From assembly GCF_009765995.1 (NCBI RefSeq), contig NZ_LMUI01000059.1, forward strand, positions 344,940-407,342: 62,403 nt of DNA, given 5' to 3'. The position numbers were made by a program, and so were the translations under genes. Of this stretch, positions 26,121 through 36,449 are shown one piece after another (position 1 is the stretch's first letter; each line of letters begins with the position of its first letter). A model generated the notes under the pieces. It was not told the DNA's origin and ran no database searches. It saw only the letters and a list, made by a program, of their open reading frames with translations. Origin of the DNA: Methylocapsa sp. S129. Lineage in GTDB: Bacteria; Pseudomonadota; Alphaproteobacteria; Rhizobiales; Beijerinckiaceae.

Positions 26121-26430
26121 GCTCCATCGGACGTTCATTTTGGCGACCGGCAGCCCCCGATAGCCTGGTGACGCCTCCAGGTCGAATTTGAGAAAATCTG
26201 GATCATCATGCTCCGCTTGTAGAAGCGGGCGCCGCGGGCGGATAGCACGGTTTTTTTTGCACTATCCGATCTATCTCTATTAAATAAGTAGAATTACTAT
26301 TGATCTAATTGTGGCGGCGTGCCACAATTGGTTACTGGCGCTCTTGTCGCGCCGACAGAAATTCAGGACGGCGGATGACCAGACGGCGCCTCAAAGCGTC
26401 AGCGCCGCCGCCCTGAACCGGGGGCGTATA
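26121..26430 (+). promoter_or_regulatory. AT-rich porin leader with a 9-bp stem
   Basis: This 310-base gap before the porin contains an AT-rich stretch (26250-26310) that probably holds the porin promoter, and a perfect stem AATTGTGGC (26307-26315) and GCCACAATT (26321-26329) with a 5-base loop, 100 bases before the porin ATG. A second small stem (CCGCTT/AAGCGG, 26213-26228) lies closer to the protease gene. I see no gene. Confidence 0.4.
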
Positions 26431-27963
26431 ATGAAAATATTTGGTTCAATTCTTGGGGGCTCGGCAATAGCGCTCGCCCTTGCAGGCGGCGCCCAATCGG
26501 CAGACCTCCCGACCACAAAGGCGCCTGCGGCGCCCCCGCCTACTCATTCCTGCTTCGCCAGCTTTTACGACTACTTCAACGCGAGCGCGCAAGACTGCCC
26601 GCTGACCTATATGGGCATAACTGCTTATGGCGTGATTGATGTGGGCGGAGGCTGGGCCGAGCACGCCTCCAAGTTCAACCCATCTTACAATAACGGCGTC
26701 TTCTCGGTCATATCCAAGACCAACCAGGGGGCGGCGTTTCAATTGGTTCCCAACGGCCTGAGCCAATCCAACATCGGCATCAAGGGCAGGGAGGAATTCG
26801 CGCCCGGATGGGCGTTTGTCTTCGACGCGAATACGAGTTTTGATCCTTATTCGTTGCAACTCTCCAACGGACCAAGGTCGCTGGTCGAAAACAACAACAC
26901 GCCGCTTATCGGCCAAAATACCAATTCCGACTCGAGTCGGGCAGGTCAATGGGACAATACGCGCGGTTATTTGGGAATCAGCAGCAGCACGTTCGGCACG
27001 CTGACCGCCGGTCGCGAAACTGCCCTGTCCAACGACCTGGTGACTGTTTACGATCCGATGGGCGGCTCCTACGCGTTTTCCTTGATCGGCTTCTCGTCGT
27101 CGCTCGCCAGCGGCTTGGGCGACACCGAGACCTCCCGCTACAACACCTCGGTCAAGTATCAAGTCGCCTACAACAATTTCCGCGCCGCCGCGGCTTGGCA
27201 GTTCGGCGGCTATGAACAGGGCAACGGCTCGGACGGCGCCTATCAGTTTGACCTCGGCGCCGATTACGCCGGCTTCTCGGTCGACGCGGTCTACAGCTAT
27301 GCGAAAGATGCCGTCTCGCTCGGCACTTACAGCTTCGGCGCGCTTCCCAAAGGCGCCACCGTAGACGACCTGAAGGCGACGCTTGCTGACATCAACGCGG
27401 GGATTATTGGCCTCAAATATGTCAATGGACCGTTCAAGGCGTTTGGCGGATACGAATATGCACGCTATTCGAACCCGACCGATTCCTACGCGGCCAATGC
27501 CGTCGCGAACGGGTTTTCAACGCTTGGAGGTTACGACGTGCTTCCAGGCGCCGCGAACGTAAGCATTACCTCTTACAGCAATAACAAGATATTGCAGGTC
27601 GCATGGCTCGGCGCGACGTATTCGATCCGTCCGGACCTCGATATAACCGGCGCTTATTATTACGCCGAGCAAAATAATTTCTTCCCGTCTACCGTGATCA
27701 CACCGACGGCTCGGGCGGCCGCCTGCGCGCCCAACACCACGAAGCCGTCCGCCGCGACGGGATTCCAGCAGCTTCAGGGGGCGACGAACACCTATTGCGC
27801 CGGCCACGAAAACGCCGAGTCCGCCCTGCTCGATTGGCGCCCGTTCAAGCGTCTTGACGTCTATGCCGGCGTGATGTTCTCGCAGGTTACCGGCGGCCTC
27901 GCGAGCGGCTTTTTCCACACCACCAACATCGCTCCGACCGCCGGCCTGCGCCTGACCTTCTGA
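26431..27963 (+). CDS. Outer-membrane porin
   Basis: This 510-residue protein has a signal peptide (ILGGSAIALALAGGAQSA), a Pro-rich stretch, and alternating aromatic beta-strands. It has GVIDVGGGWAEHASKF in the first strand, SNIGIKGREEFAPGWAFVFD, and ends in a terminal Phe (TAGLRLTF), the assembly signal for outer-membrane barrels. It is a 16-strand type general porin by length. The ATG at 26431 is chosen because the signal peptide begins there. A strong terminator follows. Confidence 0.9.
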   Translation: MKIFGSILGGSAIALALAGGAQSADLPTTKAPAAPPPTHSCFASFYDYFNASAQDCPLTYMGITAYGVIDVGGGWAEHASKFNPSYNNGVFSVISKTNQGAAFQLVPNGLSQSNIGIKGREEFAPGWAFVFDANTSFDPYSLQLSNGPRSLVENNNTPLIGQNTNSDSSRAGQWDNTRGYLGISSSTFGTLTAGRETALSNDLVTVYDPMGGSYAFSLIGFSSSLASGLGDTETSRYNTSVKYQVAYNNFRAAAAWQFGGYEQGNGSDGAYQFDLGADYAGFSVDAVYSYAKDAVSLGTYSFGALPKGATVDDLKATLADINAGIIGLKYVNGPFKAFGGYEYARYSNPTDSYAANAVANGFSTLGGYDVLPGAANVSITSYSNNKILQVAWLGATYSIRPDLDITGAYYYAEQNNFFPSTVITPTARAAACAPNTTKPSAATGFQQLQGATNTYCAGHENAESALLDWRPFKRLDVYAGVMFSQVTGGLASGFFHTTNIAPTAGLRLTF

Positions 27964-27988
27964 ACGAACCGGCTTTTCCTTCCAACAC

Positions 27989-28016
27989 AGCCCCGGGCCT
28001 TGCGCCCGGGGCTTTT
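27989..28016 (+). terminator. Rho-independent terminator of the porin gene
   Basis: A perfect 10-bp stem AGCCCCGGGC (27989-27998) and GCCCGGGGCT (28004-28013), with loop CTTGC, is followed by a run of T bases. It lies 26 bases after the porin stop and touches the stop codon of the convergent YcgN-family gene. Confidence 0.88.
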
Positions 28017-28497
28017 ATTTGCGTCGTCGCACGGGCCGGTTCGGCCATTTGACGATGCGGTCGGGCCAAAGCTCGACAGGCACGTCCTCCTCGCTGGCGC
28101 TGACGCGCCCGCGCACAGACACGCCGGCGTCATGGACGGTCTGATCCGAACCTGACACCAGCGGATGCCACCAGGCGAGATCCCGCCCCTCCGCGACAAC
28201 GCGATAGGCGCAGGTCACCGGCAGCCAGGACAAGGAGCGCACCGCCTCGGGCGTCAGTTTGACGCAATCGCGCACCCGCCGGCGCCGATGGGAATAATCC
28301 GTGCAGCGACAGCTTTCGCCATCGAGCAGCTTGCAGCCGATATCGGTGAAATGAATCTCGCCGCTGTCCTCGTCTTCGAGCTTGACGAGGCAACAGCGCC
28401 CGCACCCGTCGCAAAGGCTCTCCCATTCCCGTGTCGACATGTCCTCAAGGGTCTTGGCGCGCCAGAACGGTACTGGATCGGCCGGTAGGCTCGTCAT
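28015..28497 (-). CDS. YcgN/YkgJ-family cysteine cluster protein
   Basis: This 160-residue cytoplasmic protein has the family Cys set: [11 protein letters not shown] near residue 30, then [16 protein letters not shown] and VRDCVKL. These could bind Zn or an iron-sulfur cluster; the function is not known. The ATG at 28497 is chosen because homology starts at [12 protein letters not shown]; the longer frame is not conserved-looking. Confidence 0.85.
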   Translation of the reverse strand: MTSLPADPVPFWRAKTLEDMSTREWESLCDGCGRCCLVKLEDEDSGEIHFTDIGCKLLDGESCRCTDYSHRRRRVRDCVKLTPEAVRSLSWLPVTCAYRVVAEGRDLAWWHPLVSGSDQTVHDAGVSVRGRVSASEEDVPVELWPDRIVKWPNRPVRRRK

Positions 28498-28667
28498 CGG
28501 CTCAGCCTCATGAAATCTGCGCCAGAGGAATTCTGCCGGCCGCATCGCGCCAAAAGCCATAACACAGCGCCGCCGCGGACGCTCATCGGCCAGCCGGCCC
28601 TGCAAAAACCGCACAGGTTCAATTATATGGTAGTTTGAGACCCAGGGAGAGGGCGCGCAGGAAGCCA

Positions 28668-30917
28668 GTGTCGAAAAAATCGAAAACAGCGGTCTTTGTC
28701 GAAATCATCGGGCGAGCGTTTCTCGCCCTGGACGCGTTTATCGATTCGTCGCTTTTTAACGGCAAGCGCCGCGCTATCGCCGCCTATACGTCCTATTCCG
28801 CTTTTCTCGATCGCTTCCACGTTTCGGGGTTTGGGAAGTTCGCCGTCGAAATGGCCTGCGAAGGCCTGACCCTGGGTCTGGCCGGCGCGCTTGTCGCGCT
28901 CGCGCTCGCCCTGCCCGCCTTTCGCGAGACCAGCGACGAGGATTGGTTGAAACGCGAGGATCTCGCGGTCACTTTCCTCGATCGCTATGGCGTTGAAGTC
29001 GGACGCCGCGGCATCAAGCATGACGATTCGATTCCTCTGGAGCAATTGCCTGATCATTTCATCAAGGCCGTCCTGGCCACCGAGGACCGCCGCTTCTTCA
29101 GCCATTTTGGCATCGATGTCGTCGGCACGTTGCGCGCGCTGACCGTCAACGCACGCGCCTCCGGCGTCGTCCAGGGCGGCTCGTCGATCACCCAGCAGCT
29201 CGCCAAGAACCTGTTCCTGACCAATGAGCGCTCTCTCGATCGCAAGGTCAAAGAGGCCTATCTCGCGCTCTGGCTCGAACATCACCTCACCAAGAGGGAA
29301 ATTCTCAAGCTCTATCTCGATCGCGCCTATATGGGCGGCGGCGCTTTCGGCGTACAGGCGGCGGCGCAATTTTACTTCGGCAAGTCGGCCAGGGACATCG
29401 ATCTCGCCCAATCGGCGATGCTGGCTGGCCTGTTCAAGGCGCCGACGAAATATTCGCCCGAGGTGAATTTGCCGGCCGCCCGCGCGCGCGCCAACGACGT
29501 GTTGAGTAACCTCGTCGATGCGGGCTTCATGACCGAAGGGCAAGTCTATGCGGCGCGCCGCAATCCGGCGACGCCGGTCGATCATAGCGCGCGTGGCAGC
29601 CCGGACTGGTATCTCGATTTCGCTTATGACGAGGTCAAGGGGCTCGCCGACGAGGGCAAGCTTGGCAATGAGCGCGTGCTCACGGTGCGCACCGGCCTCG
29701 ACACGGGACTACAGCTTCACGCCGAAAGCGTGATCGAGGATATGCTGCGCGTGAAGGCGCCGGCCTATCGCGCGCATCAGGCGGCCACCGTGGTGGGGGA
29801 AACCAATGGCCTCGTGCGGGCGATGGTTGGCGGTCGCGATTACGGCGCCAGCCAGTTCAATCGCGCCACCGACGCGCTGCGCCAGCCCGGCTCGTCATTC
29901 AAGATCTTCGTCTATCTCACCGCCCTGCTGACGGGCAAATATCATGGCAATACGCCAATCGACGCTTCAGCCGTCTGCATCGGCGATTATTGCGTGCATA
30001 ATTATGATGGAGAGAGCGGCGGTTCGATGCCGATCTACACCGCGCTCGCGCAGTCGTTCAACACTGCGGCGATTCGTATGTCGATCAAGATCGGCGAGTT
30101 CTATTGGCCGGCGAAACAGAGCTACCACCTGGGCAAGATCGCGGCTCTCGGGCGCAGCAAGATCGTCGAGACGGCGCGCAAGATGGGCATCACAACGCCG
30201 CTTGTCGACACCGTCTCGCTGCCGGTCGGCGCCGATGAGGTCAAGATGATCGACATGTTCGGCGCCAATGCGCTGCTCGCCAATGGCGGCAGGCGCGCGA
30301 CGCCCTATGCCGCGATCGAAATCCGCAATTCGGCCGGCGCGCTGATATATACGCACGAGGCCAATGGGCCAGATCCCCTCCAGGTGATCCCCGCCGACAA
30401 GATCGCCGAAATGAACAATATCATGACCCATGTCGTGACCGAGGGCACCGGCCGCGCCGCCCAGATTCCAGGCATCGTCGCGGCGGGAAAGACCGGGACG
30501 ACCAATAACTCGACCAACGCCTGGTTCAATGGCTTTACCGGCAATCTCGTCGGCAGCGTCTGGTTCGGCAATGACGACAATGCGCCGATGGAGAATTTGA
30601 CCGGCGGCATATTGCCCGCGCAGACATGGCACGACATCATGATCTACGCCCACCAGGGGCTCGACATAAAGCCGCCCTATGGCGTCGCGCCCGGACCCGC
30701 CAAAGCCCCCGAAATCGCCGCCGCGCCGGCGGCCGGCAGCGCGGCCGATGCGACGGCTCCGCGGCCGATTATTGGATTGTCGCCGCGCGCGGCGCGCGCG
30801 CTTGCAGAGATCGGGGATCTCGCGCGCACGGACAAGAGCCGTAGCGCGGAGCTGACGACGCCGGTCTCGGTCGCCGCGCAAATGAGCCCCGCCGCCGTGA
30901 GCGCCGGCCAACCATAA
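28668..30917 (+). CDS. Class A penicillin-binding protein (PBP1A family)
   Basis: This 749-residue bifunctional murein synthase has a membrane anchor at about 65-85, a GT51 glycosyltransferase with catalytic Glu139 (ATEDRRFF), then [13 protein letters not shown], and a transpeptidase domain with Ser409 of SSFK, SFN (463-465) and KTGT (608-611). The C-terminal 80 residues are Ala/Pro-rich. GTG at 28668 has AGGAA five bases upstream; a TTG at 28635 is the alternative. It would build peptidoglycan in the periplasm. Confidence 0.92.
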   Translation: MSKKSKTAVFVEIIGRAFLALDAFIDSSLFNGKRRAIAAYTSYSAFLDRFHVSGFGKFAVEMACEGLTLGLAGALVALALALPAFRETSDEDWLKREDLAVTFLDRYGVEVGRRGIKHDDSIPLEQLPDHFIKAVLATEDRRFFSHFGIDVVGTLRALTVNARASGVVQGGSSITQQLAKNLFLTNERSLDRKVKEAYLALWLEHHLTKREILKLYLDRAYMGGGAFGVQAAAQFYFGKSARDIDLAQSAMLAGLFKAPTKYSPEVNLPAARARANDVLSNLVDAGFMTEGQVYAARRNPATPVDHSARGSPDWYLDFAYDEVKGLADEGKLGNERVLTVRTGLDTGLQLHAESVIEDMLRVKAPAYRAHQAATVVGETNGLVRAMVGGRDYGASQFNRATDALRQPGSSFKIFVYLTALLTGKYHGNTPIDASAVCIGDYCVHNYDGESGGSMPIYTALAQSFNTAAIRMSIKIGEFYWPAKQSYHLGKIAALGRSKIVETARKMGITTPLVDTVSLPVGADEVKMIDMFGANALLANGGRRATPYAAIEIRNSAGALIYTHEANGPDPLQVIPADKIAEMNNIMTHVVTEGTGRAAQIPGIVAAGKTGTTNNSTNAWFNGFTGNLVGSVWFGNDDNAPMENLTGGILPAQTWHDIMIYAHQGLDIKPPYGVAPGPAKAPEIAAAPAAGSAADATAPRPIIGLSPRAARALAEIGDLARTDKSRSAELTTPVSVAAQMSPAAVSAGQP

Positions 30918-31062
30918 ACGAGCCCGCCGGCCGCCAGGCGGCCTATTGAAAAACCGGGATTGCCAACACAAGTGGGCTCGGCGCCCGTATTGGAAGGTTG
31001 CAGATCGCGGAAGGCCGTCTATCGTTGTCTGGAATCGTCACGCGACCCCAATGGAGTTTTGG

Positions 31063-31767
31063 ATGTCCTCTCTCTCCGCTTTTCCGATCGCCGCGCGCTG
31101 GCCGGCCCAACATCCAGAGCGCCTTCAGCTCTATTCCGTACCGACGCCCAATGGCGTCAAGGTCTCAATCGCGCTGGAAGAGATCGAACTGCCTTATGAG
31201 CCGCATGCGATCGACATCGGCAAGAATGAAAGCTGGACCCCCGAATTCCTGTCGCTGAACCCGAACGGCAAGATCCCGGCGATCATCGATCCCGACGGAC
31301 CGGGCGGCAAGCCGTTCGGCCTGTTCGAATCTGGCGCGATCCTGCTCTATCTCGCCGAGAAAACCGGCCTGCTTCTGCCGCGCGGCGCGGCGGCGCGCTA
31401 CGAGACCATCCAATGGGTGTTCTTCCAGATGGCCGCCGTGGGGCCGATGTTCGGCCAGGTCGGTTATTTCTATAAATTCGCGGGCCGCGAGATCGAGGAC
31501 AAGCGCCCGCTTGAACGTTATAGGGCCGAATCCAAGCGCCTGCTCGGCGTCCTCGAGACGCGCCTCGATGGCCGGCGATGGATCATGGGCGACGAATATA
31601 CGATCGCCGACATCTCCCTGCTCGGCTGGGTGCGCAATCTGATCGGCTTCTATGGCGCACGCGATCTCGTCGCATTCGACGATCTGGAGCGCGTCCCATC
31701 ATGGCTGGACCGCTGCCTGGCGCGGCCCGCCGTGCAACGTGGGCTCGAAATCCCCAAACGCCCTTAA
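31063..31767 (+). CDS. Glutathione S-transferase (YghU/Nu-like)
   Basis: This 234-residue protein has the thioredoxin-like N-domain (LYSVPTPNGVKVSIALEEI, then NPNGKIPAIIDPDGP, FESGAILLYLAEKTG) and an all-helical C-domain (DEYTIADISLLGWV). The TPNG stretch is that of the YghU/Ure2-like group. ATG at 31063 has GGAG six bases upstream. It probably conjugates or reduces disulfides of small molecules. Confidence 0.85.
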   Translation: MSSLSAFPIAARWPAQHPERLQLYSVPTPNGVKVSIALEEIELPYEPHAIDIGKNESWTPEFLSLNPNGKIPAIIDPDGPGGKPFGLFESGAILLYLAEKTGLLLPRGAAARYETIQWVFFQMAAVGPMFGQVGYFYKFAGREIEDKRPLERYRAESKRLLGVLETRLDGRRWIMGDEYTIADISLLGWVRNLIGFYGARDLVAFDDLERVPSWLDRCLARPAVQRGLEIPKRP

Positions 31768-31854
31768 AATCGTTGGGCGCAGGTCGCGCATCCTATCGTC
31801 GCGCTGTCAGCGTGCTGCGCCCACAGCATTCAAGGCCCTATTCTTGCTCGCCGA

Positions 31855-33066
31855 TCAATCGGCCGGCCGCCGGAATTCGGTCGCGAAGAGAAGCAGCGCG
31901 ATCAGCGGAAAGGCGAGGCCGATCCAGCTCACGCGCTCCCAGCCGCCCAGCGTATAGGCGAGGCTCGCGATCGACGAGCCGACGGCGCCGCCCACAAAAA
32001 ATATCGCGATATAGAGTCCGTTCAATCGGCTCCGGGCTTCCGCGCCAAGCCCATAGATGACGCGCTGACCGACAACCTGATTGCCCTGGACGCCCGCGTC
32101 CAGCAGAATGCCGGCCGCCAATAGCGCGATCATCGATCCGTGCCCGCCGATTCGGGCAAGCAGGAAGGCGACCGCTACGACAGCCATCGACACGCCGGTC
32201 GAAGCGCGGCCCCAGCCTCGATCGGCGATGCGTCCGACGACGGGAGCGGACAGAGCGCCGCCCGCCCCGGCGAGCGCAAAAAGCGCGATTCCCCGCTGGC
32301 TCAATCCGAAGGTCGGTCCGGCGAGTTCGAGAGGAACGGCCGTCCAATAAAGACTGAACGCGGCAAAGAGCGCCGCTTGATAGGCCGCGCGACGGCGCAG
32401 CAGCGGCGTATCGCGCAGCAACGCCCACATCGATGCGATCAGTGCGACATAGCCATGATCGACCTTTGGGCGCCGCCGCGGCAGCAGGCCGCGCAGAGCG
32501 AAGGCCAGAGCCGCAATGGCGAGGGCGGACACGCCGAAAACCGCGCGCCATCCGAAAGCATCGGCGATCAGGCTGGAGATCGGGCGCGCGAGCATGATTC
32601 CCAGCAACAAGCCGCTCATCACATTGCCGATCGTGCGGCCGCGCGTCGCGTCCGGCGCCAGATGGGCGGCGATCGGCAACAGCATTTGCGCCGCGACCGA
32701 GGCGATTCCGATCAGAAGAGCGGCGGCCAGAAACATCGGCGCTGAGGGCGCGAACGCGGCCGCCAAAAGCGCGACGACAGCGGCGCAGAGCGTCCAGAAT
32801 GTCAGCGAGCGATTTTCGACGAGATCGCCAAGCGGAACGAGCAACACGAGGCCAATGCCGTAGCCAACCTGGGTGACGGTGACGATCAGACTGGCGGCTG
32901 TCTCGCCAAGCCCGACGGCCGGCGCGATAAGACCGATCAGAGGCTGCGCGTAATAGATGTTGGCCGCCGTCAGGCCGCAGGCGGCGGCGAGCAGGAACGT
33001 CATCCCCGCTGACACGGGCTTTTCAGCGGCGCCGCTTTTTGCCGCCGCCGCGGTCGCAATTGTCAT
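31855..33066 (-). CDS. MFS transporter
   Basis: This 403-residue inner-membrane protein has twelve hydrophobic segments. The loop motif between helices 2 and 3 is GDLVENRS and the start ACGLTAANIYYAQPL is typical of the YnfM/YgaY-like exporters of small molecules. The ATG at 33066 is favoured because the longer N-terminus is not hydrophobic and has no homology-like features. It is convergent with the GST gene. Confidence 0.82.
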   Translation of the reverse strand: MTIATAAAAKSGAAEKPVSAGMTFLLAAACGLTAANIYYAQPLIGLIAPAVGLGETAASLIVTVTQVGYGIGLVLLVPLGDLVENRSLTFWTLCAAVVALLAAAFAPSAPMFLAAALLIGIASVAAQMLLPIAAHLAPDATRGRTIGNVMSGLLLGIMLARPISSLIADAFGWRAVFGVSALAIAALAFALRGLLPRRRPKVDHGYVALIASMWALLRDTPLLRRRAAYQAALFAAFSLYWTAVPLELAGPTFGLSQRGIALFALAGAGGALSAPVVGRIADRGWGRASTGVSMAVVAVAFLLARIGGHGSMIALLAAGILLDAGVQGNQVVGQRVIYGLGAEARSRLNGLYIAIFFVGGAVGSSIASLAYTLGGWERVSWIGLAFPLIALLLFATEFRRPAD

Positions 33067-33544
33067 CAGGCAACAACTCCACATCGCGATGATCGCGAAT
33101 CTTTTCCTGGCCGCCGCGCCAGTTCTTCCCGAAACTGCGCAACGAGCGCCCGCCACACAAGATAGGACGGCCCGACCGCTGGCCTTCGCCGAGAATCTGG
33201 CGACCGGTTTGAACGAGCGAACCTAGCCGCGGTTCATCGCCTATCCCAGGCCTCGGCGCGGATTTGAGCCGCATACCACGCCGGCCGCAAAGCAGATCGA
33301 TCGCGCATCGGTTCCGATTCCCCCGCGCACGGGATCGCGCTTAGGAAGGCTGCGAGGCGCCACTGTATAACGACGGGCGTCTCAGATCGCCATGCGGCAT
33401 TAAGACCGCCCGCGGCAATAAGGCGGCGGCCGCCTGGCTTGCGACCCACAGTCCGCCGGCGCCGCGTCGCTTGACTTGGGCGCACGCCATCGCGCTTTAT
33501 CTGCCGCGCCCTCAATACACCCTCATCGGCCCCTTGTTTTGGAT
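33067..33544. other. Intergenic region with candidate promoter
   Basis: This 478-base gap between the divergent MFS gene and the DUF1214 gene has no convincing gene. A candidate plus-strand promoter is TTGACT (33471-33476), 18 bases, then CTTTAT (33495-33500), 44 bases before the DUF1214 start. Short frames here lack ribosome binding sites and similarity. Confidence 0.35.
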
Positions 33545-34117
33545 ATGCTGATTAAAGCGCTCATCGCCTGCGTCGTCGGTCTGGCTCTCGGTCTGTGGGC
33601 GACGGCGCTGAGCTTGCGCAGCGGGCGCGGATTTGACGCGACGACCATCGGCGCGTGGACGGTGTCGGAGAAGGCGGGCGCCCCCGACGCCGACCCCTAC
33701 ACCCGCGCTGGTCTGGAGCGCAGCGGCGAAATTCCCCTGGCGGCAGGCGAAGGGCTGCAATTCATTGCGCGCGCGGACGACACTGGCGCGGCGCTCAATT
33801 CACGCTGCACCTATCTTGTCGGTCGTGTGACGCCCCCTGCCCGCTACTGGACCTTGAGCCTGGTCGATCGACAAGGTTTTCCGGTTGAAAATCCGGCGGC
33901 GCGTTATGGATTTCGGTCGAGCGAGATTGTGCGCGACGCCGACGGCGGTTTCGTCATCGCGGTTGCGGCAAGCGCGCATTCGGGCAATTGGCTGCCCATC
34001 GGATCCGAAGGCCGCTTTGCTTTGGCGCTTCGCCTTTACGATTCGCCTGTCAGCGCGACGGCGGGGGCGATCGAGAAGACCGCGATGCCGCGTATTTCCA
34101 GGGAAAGCTGCCGGTGA
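33545..34117 (+). CDS. DUF1214 domain protein
   Basis: This 190-residue protein has one N-terminal membrane helix (LIKALIACVVGLALGLWAT) and a DUF1214 domain in the periplasm: YWTLSLVDRQGFPVENPAARYGF and GNWLPIG are typical. The function of the family is unknown. It overlaps the next gene by four bases (GTGA); the DUF1214 and DUF1254 domains are often fused in other bacteria, so the two proteins probably work together. Confidence 0.8.
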   Translation: MLIKALIACVVGLALGLWATALSLRSGRGFDATTIGAWTVSEKAGAPDADPYTRAGLERSGEIPLAAGEGLQFIARADDTGAALNSRCTYLVGRVTPPARYWTLSLVDRQGFPVENPAARYGFRSSEIVRDADGGFVIAVAASAHSGNWLPIGSEGRFALALRLYDSPVSATAGAIEKTAMPRISRESCR

Positions 34118-34692
34118 ATCTCAAGCGGCGCGCGACCGATATCCTGATGATCGCGCTTGGCGCGGCGATGATCGCCGCGCTGGTGCATATTGTCGCCATC
34201 CTCATCATTCCGCTCTATGCTTCGCGCGACGCCTTTGCGCGATTGAGTCAGCTTGGGCCGGTCAATGCGACGATCCTGTTGGCGCAGCCAGGCCCGCAAG
34301 CGCGGCTGCTTCCTTACGGCGACCCCGCGGTCGCCAGCGCTTTCTGCCGCTTCGACCTCGGCGCCGGCCCGTTGCGGGTGAAGGCGCCGGCGGACCCATC
34401 GGGTTTTGCTTCGCTGTCGTTCCATACGCGGCGCGGCAGCATCTTTTATGCGATCACCGATAAAGCGGCGACGCATGGCGTGCTGGAGGCGCTGGTGCTT
34501 ACCGAAGATCAATTGCGCGCGGTGGCGGCCAAGGACGACGAGGACGTCCCTGTGCAGGAATTGCGCATCGTATCCCCCACTAATGCGGGCTTTGTGGCGA
34601 TGCGTTCCTTCAGCGAGCAACCGAGCCTCTATCCGCGCGCGGAAAGCACCGTGCGCGCGCTGAACTGTGCGACCGAGGCCAGCCCGGAATGA
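34114..34692 (+). CDS. DUF1254 domain protein
   Basis: This 192-residue protein starts with GTG at 34114 inside the stop of the DUF1214 gene. It has an N-terminal membrane helix (ILMIALGAAMIAALVHIVAIL) and the DUF1254 pattern (LPYGDPAVASAFCRFDL, FYAITDKAATHGVLEALVLT). It would be anchored in the inner membrane with the domain in the periplasm. The role is unknown. Confidence 0.8.
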   Translation: MNLKRRATDILMIALGAAMIAALVHIVAILIIPLYASRDAFARLSQLGPVNATILLAQPGPQARLLPYGDPAVASAFCRFDLGAGPLRVKAPADPSGFASLSFHTRRGSIFYAITDKAATHGVLEALVLTEDQLRAVAAKDDEDVPVQELRIVSPTNAGFVAMRSFSEQPSLYPRAESTVRALNCATEASPE

Positions 34693-34784
34693 TCGCGCCG
34701 ACAGCCTGTGGACAGGGGTTCGCGTTAGCGCGATGCTCGCGCGACTGACCGCTCGATGACAAACGCCGCCGGGATACTGCTGAC

Positions 34785-35714
34785 GTGACAACGCTTCTCT
34801 TGACCCATCCTGCAAGCTACGGCCACCAAATGGGAGCGGGCCATCCTGAACGACCGGACCGGATTCGCGCGATCGAGCAAGCGCTTGAGCACGAGACGTT
34901 TCAGGCGCTGGCGCGCGCGCAGGCCCCCCGCGTATCACGCGCCGCGTTGCTGCGCGTGCATCCTGAAGCCTATGTCGCAGCCATCGAGGAGGCGGCGCCG
35001 AGCGAAGGATTCACCCGCCTCGACGCCGACACTTCGATGTCACCCGGCACGCTAGAAGCGGCGATGCACGCAGCGGGCGGCGCGACTTTCGCCGTCGATG
35101 AAGTGATGAGCGGGCGCCGCGCCAACGCCTTTGTCGCGACGCGGCCGCCCGGCCATCATGCAGAACGGGCGACTCCAATGGGCTTTTGCTTTTTCAACAG
35201 CGCCGCCATCGCGGCGCGCCACGCCCAGGCGGCCCATGGCGCCGGGCGCGTCGCGATCGTCGACTTCGACGTTCATCACGGCAATGGCACACAGGATATC
35301 TTCTGGGACGATCGAAATGTGATGTATGGCTCGACCCACGAAATGCCGCTTTATCCCGGCACAGGAGCCTTGGGTGAGCGCGGCGAACACAATCAGATCG
35401 TCAATGCGCCGCTGCGCGCCGGCGATGGCTGCGAAGCGTTCCGCGAGGCGTTCGAAGTCGCGATCCTGCCGCGCCTGGAGGCGTTCAGCCCGGACCTGAT
35501 CGTCATTTCGGCCGGCTTTGACGCGCACCGGCTCGATCCGCTCGGCCATCTCGATCTGGTCGAGGCTGATTATTCCTGGGCGACGCGGCGCCTGATGGCG
35601 ATCGCGGACAAAAGCTGCAAGGGGCGCGTGGTTTCCCTGCTCGAGGGCGGCTATGATCTTGACGGCCTGTCGCGCTCCGTCGCCGCCCATGTCGCCGCTT
35701 TGATGGGAGCGTGA
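34785..35714 (+). CDS. Histone deacetylase-like (AcuC/acetylpolyamine amidohydrolase family)
   Basis: This 309-residue Zn-dependent deacetylase has the family residues: RPPGHHAE with the two catalytic His, [12 protein letters not shown] with Asp/His metal ligands, SAGFDAH with the third ligand and LLEGGYDL near the end. The start is GTG at 34785. Bacterial members deacetylate polyamines or acetyl-CoA synthetase; which applies cannot be told. Normal length for the bacterial type. Confidence 0.88.
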   Translation: MTTLLLTHPASYGHQMGAGHPERPDRIRAIEQALEHETFQALARAQAPRVSRAALLRVHPEAYVAAIEEAAPSEGFTRLDADTSMSPGTLEAAMHAAGGATFAVDEVMSGRRANAFVATRPPGHHAERATPMGFCFFNSAAIAARHAQAAHGAGRVAIVDFDVHHGNGTQDIFWDDRNVMYGSTHEMPLYPGTGALGERGEHNQIVNAPLRAGDGCEAFREAFEVAILPRLEAFSPDLIVISAGFDAHRLDPLGHLDLVEADYSWATRRLMAIADKSCKGRVVSLLEGGYDLDGLSRSVAAHVAALMGA

Positions 35715-35872
35715 ATGGCGATGCGCGCCGAAGTCCTGCTCGACCGCACCCGCAGCGGGAATAATTGGCGAACCGCCTTTCGATTTGGGGACGGCCGCAT
35801 TATTTGACGTTTCGCCCCGCCAGCGTAAACCCGTCGCGCCGATCCAGCGCCTCTTGAGAAACAGGAGCAAAA

Positions 35873-36406
35873 ATGCCCACCGCACCCGCTAAAGCCTATG
35901 ACGCGTCCGCCGCCGAGATTTTCAAGCGGCCGATCGATCCAAAGGTCGGCATCGGCCACGTCCACCTCAAAGTCGCCAACATCGAACGGGCTTTGGCGTT
36001 TTACTGCGGCGTGCTCGGTTTCTCCCTGGTGGCGCGTTATGGCGCGGAAGCGGCGTTCATCGCGGCGGGCGACTATCACCACCATATCGGCCTCAACACC
36101 TGGGAAAGCCGCGGCGGATCGCCGCCCGCGCGCGGGACCACGGGACTGTTTCACCTCGCCATTCTCTATCCGACCCGCGCCGCGCTCGCCGACGCGTTGC
36201 GCCGTCTGGCGACAGCGGGAATCCCGCTGGACGGCGCCTCCGACCATGGCGTCAGCGAAGCCCTCTATCTGCGCGACCCCGACGAAAACGGCGTCGAACT
36301 CTATTGGGACCGTCCGCACGAAGAATGGCCAAAAACAGCCGAAGGCGGTATCGAGATGTATACGCGCCGCCTTGACCTCGAGGGGCTGCTGAAGGAAGGC
36401 GCTTAA
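35873..36406 (+). CDS. VOC-family dioxygenase-like protein (CatE type)
   Basis: This 177-residue protein of the glyoxalase/bleomycin-resistance fold has VGIGHVHLKVANIERALAFY, YHHHIGLNTW, LFHLAILYP and ENGVELYWDRP, which carry the His and Glu ligands of the metal. It resembles the ring-cleaving dioxygenase CatE. A good CAGGAG lies before the ATG. The substrate is unknown. Confidence 0.82.
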   Translation: MPTAPAKAYDASAAEIFKRPIDPKVGIGHVHLKVANIERALAFYCGVLGFSLVARYGAEAAFIAAGDYHHHIGLNTWESRGGSPPARGTTGLFHLAILYPTRAALADALRRLATAGIPLDGASDHGVSEALYLRDPDENGVELYWDRPHEEWPKTAEGGIEMYTRRLDLEGLLKEGA

Positions 36407-36449
36407 GACAGCGGCTGAGCCAGGCGGTCGTCTCCGTCGGCCGCGCCCG

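Noticed and set aside
26251-26258. Run of eight T bases as a terminator of the protease gene
   Set aside because: No good hairpin directly precedes it; the nearest stem ends 22 bases before.
34705-34716. CCTGTGGACAGG dyad before the deacetylase gene
   Set aside because: Only 5-bp arms; such short dyads are expected by chance at this base composition.
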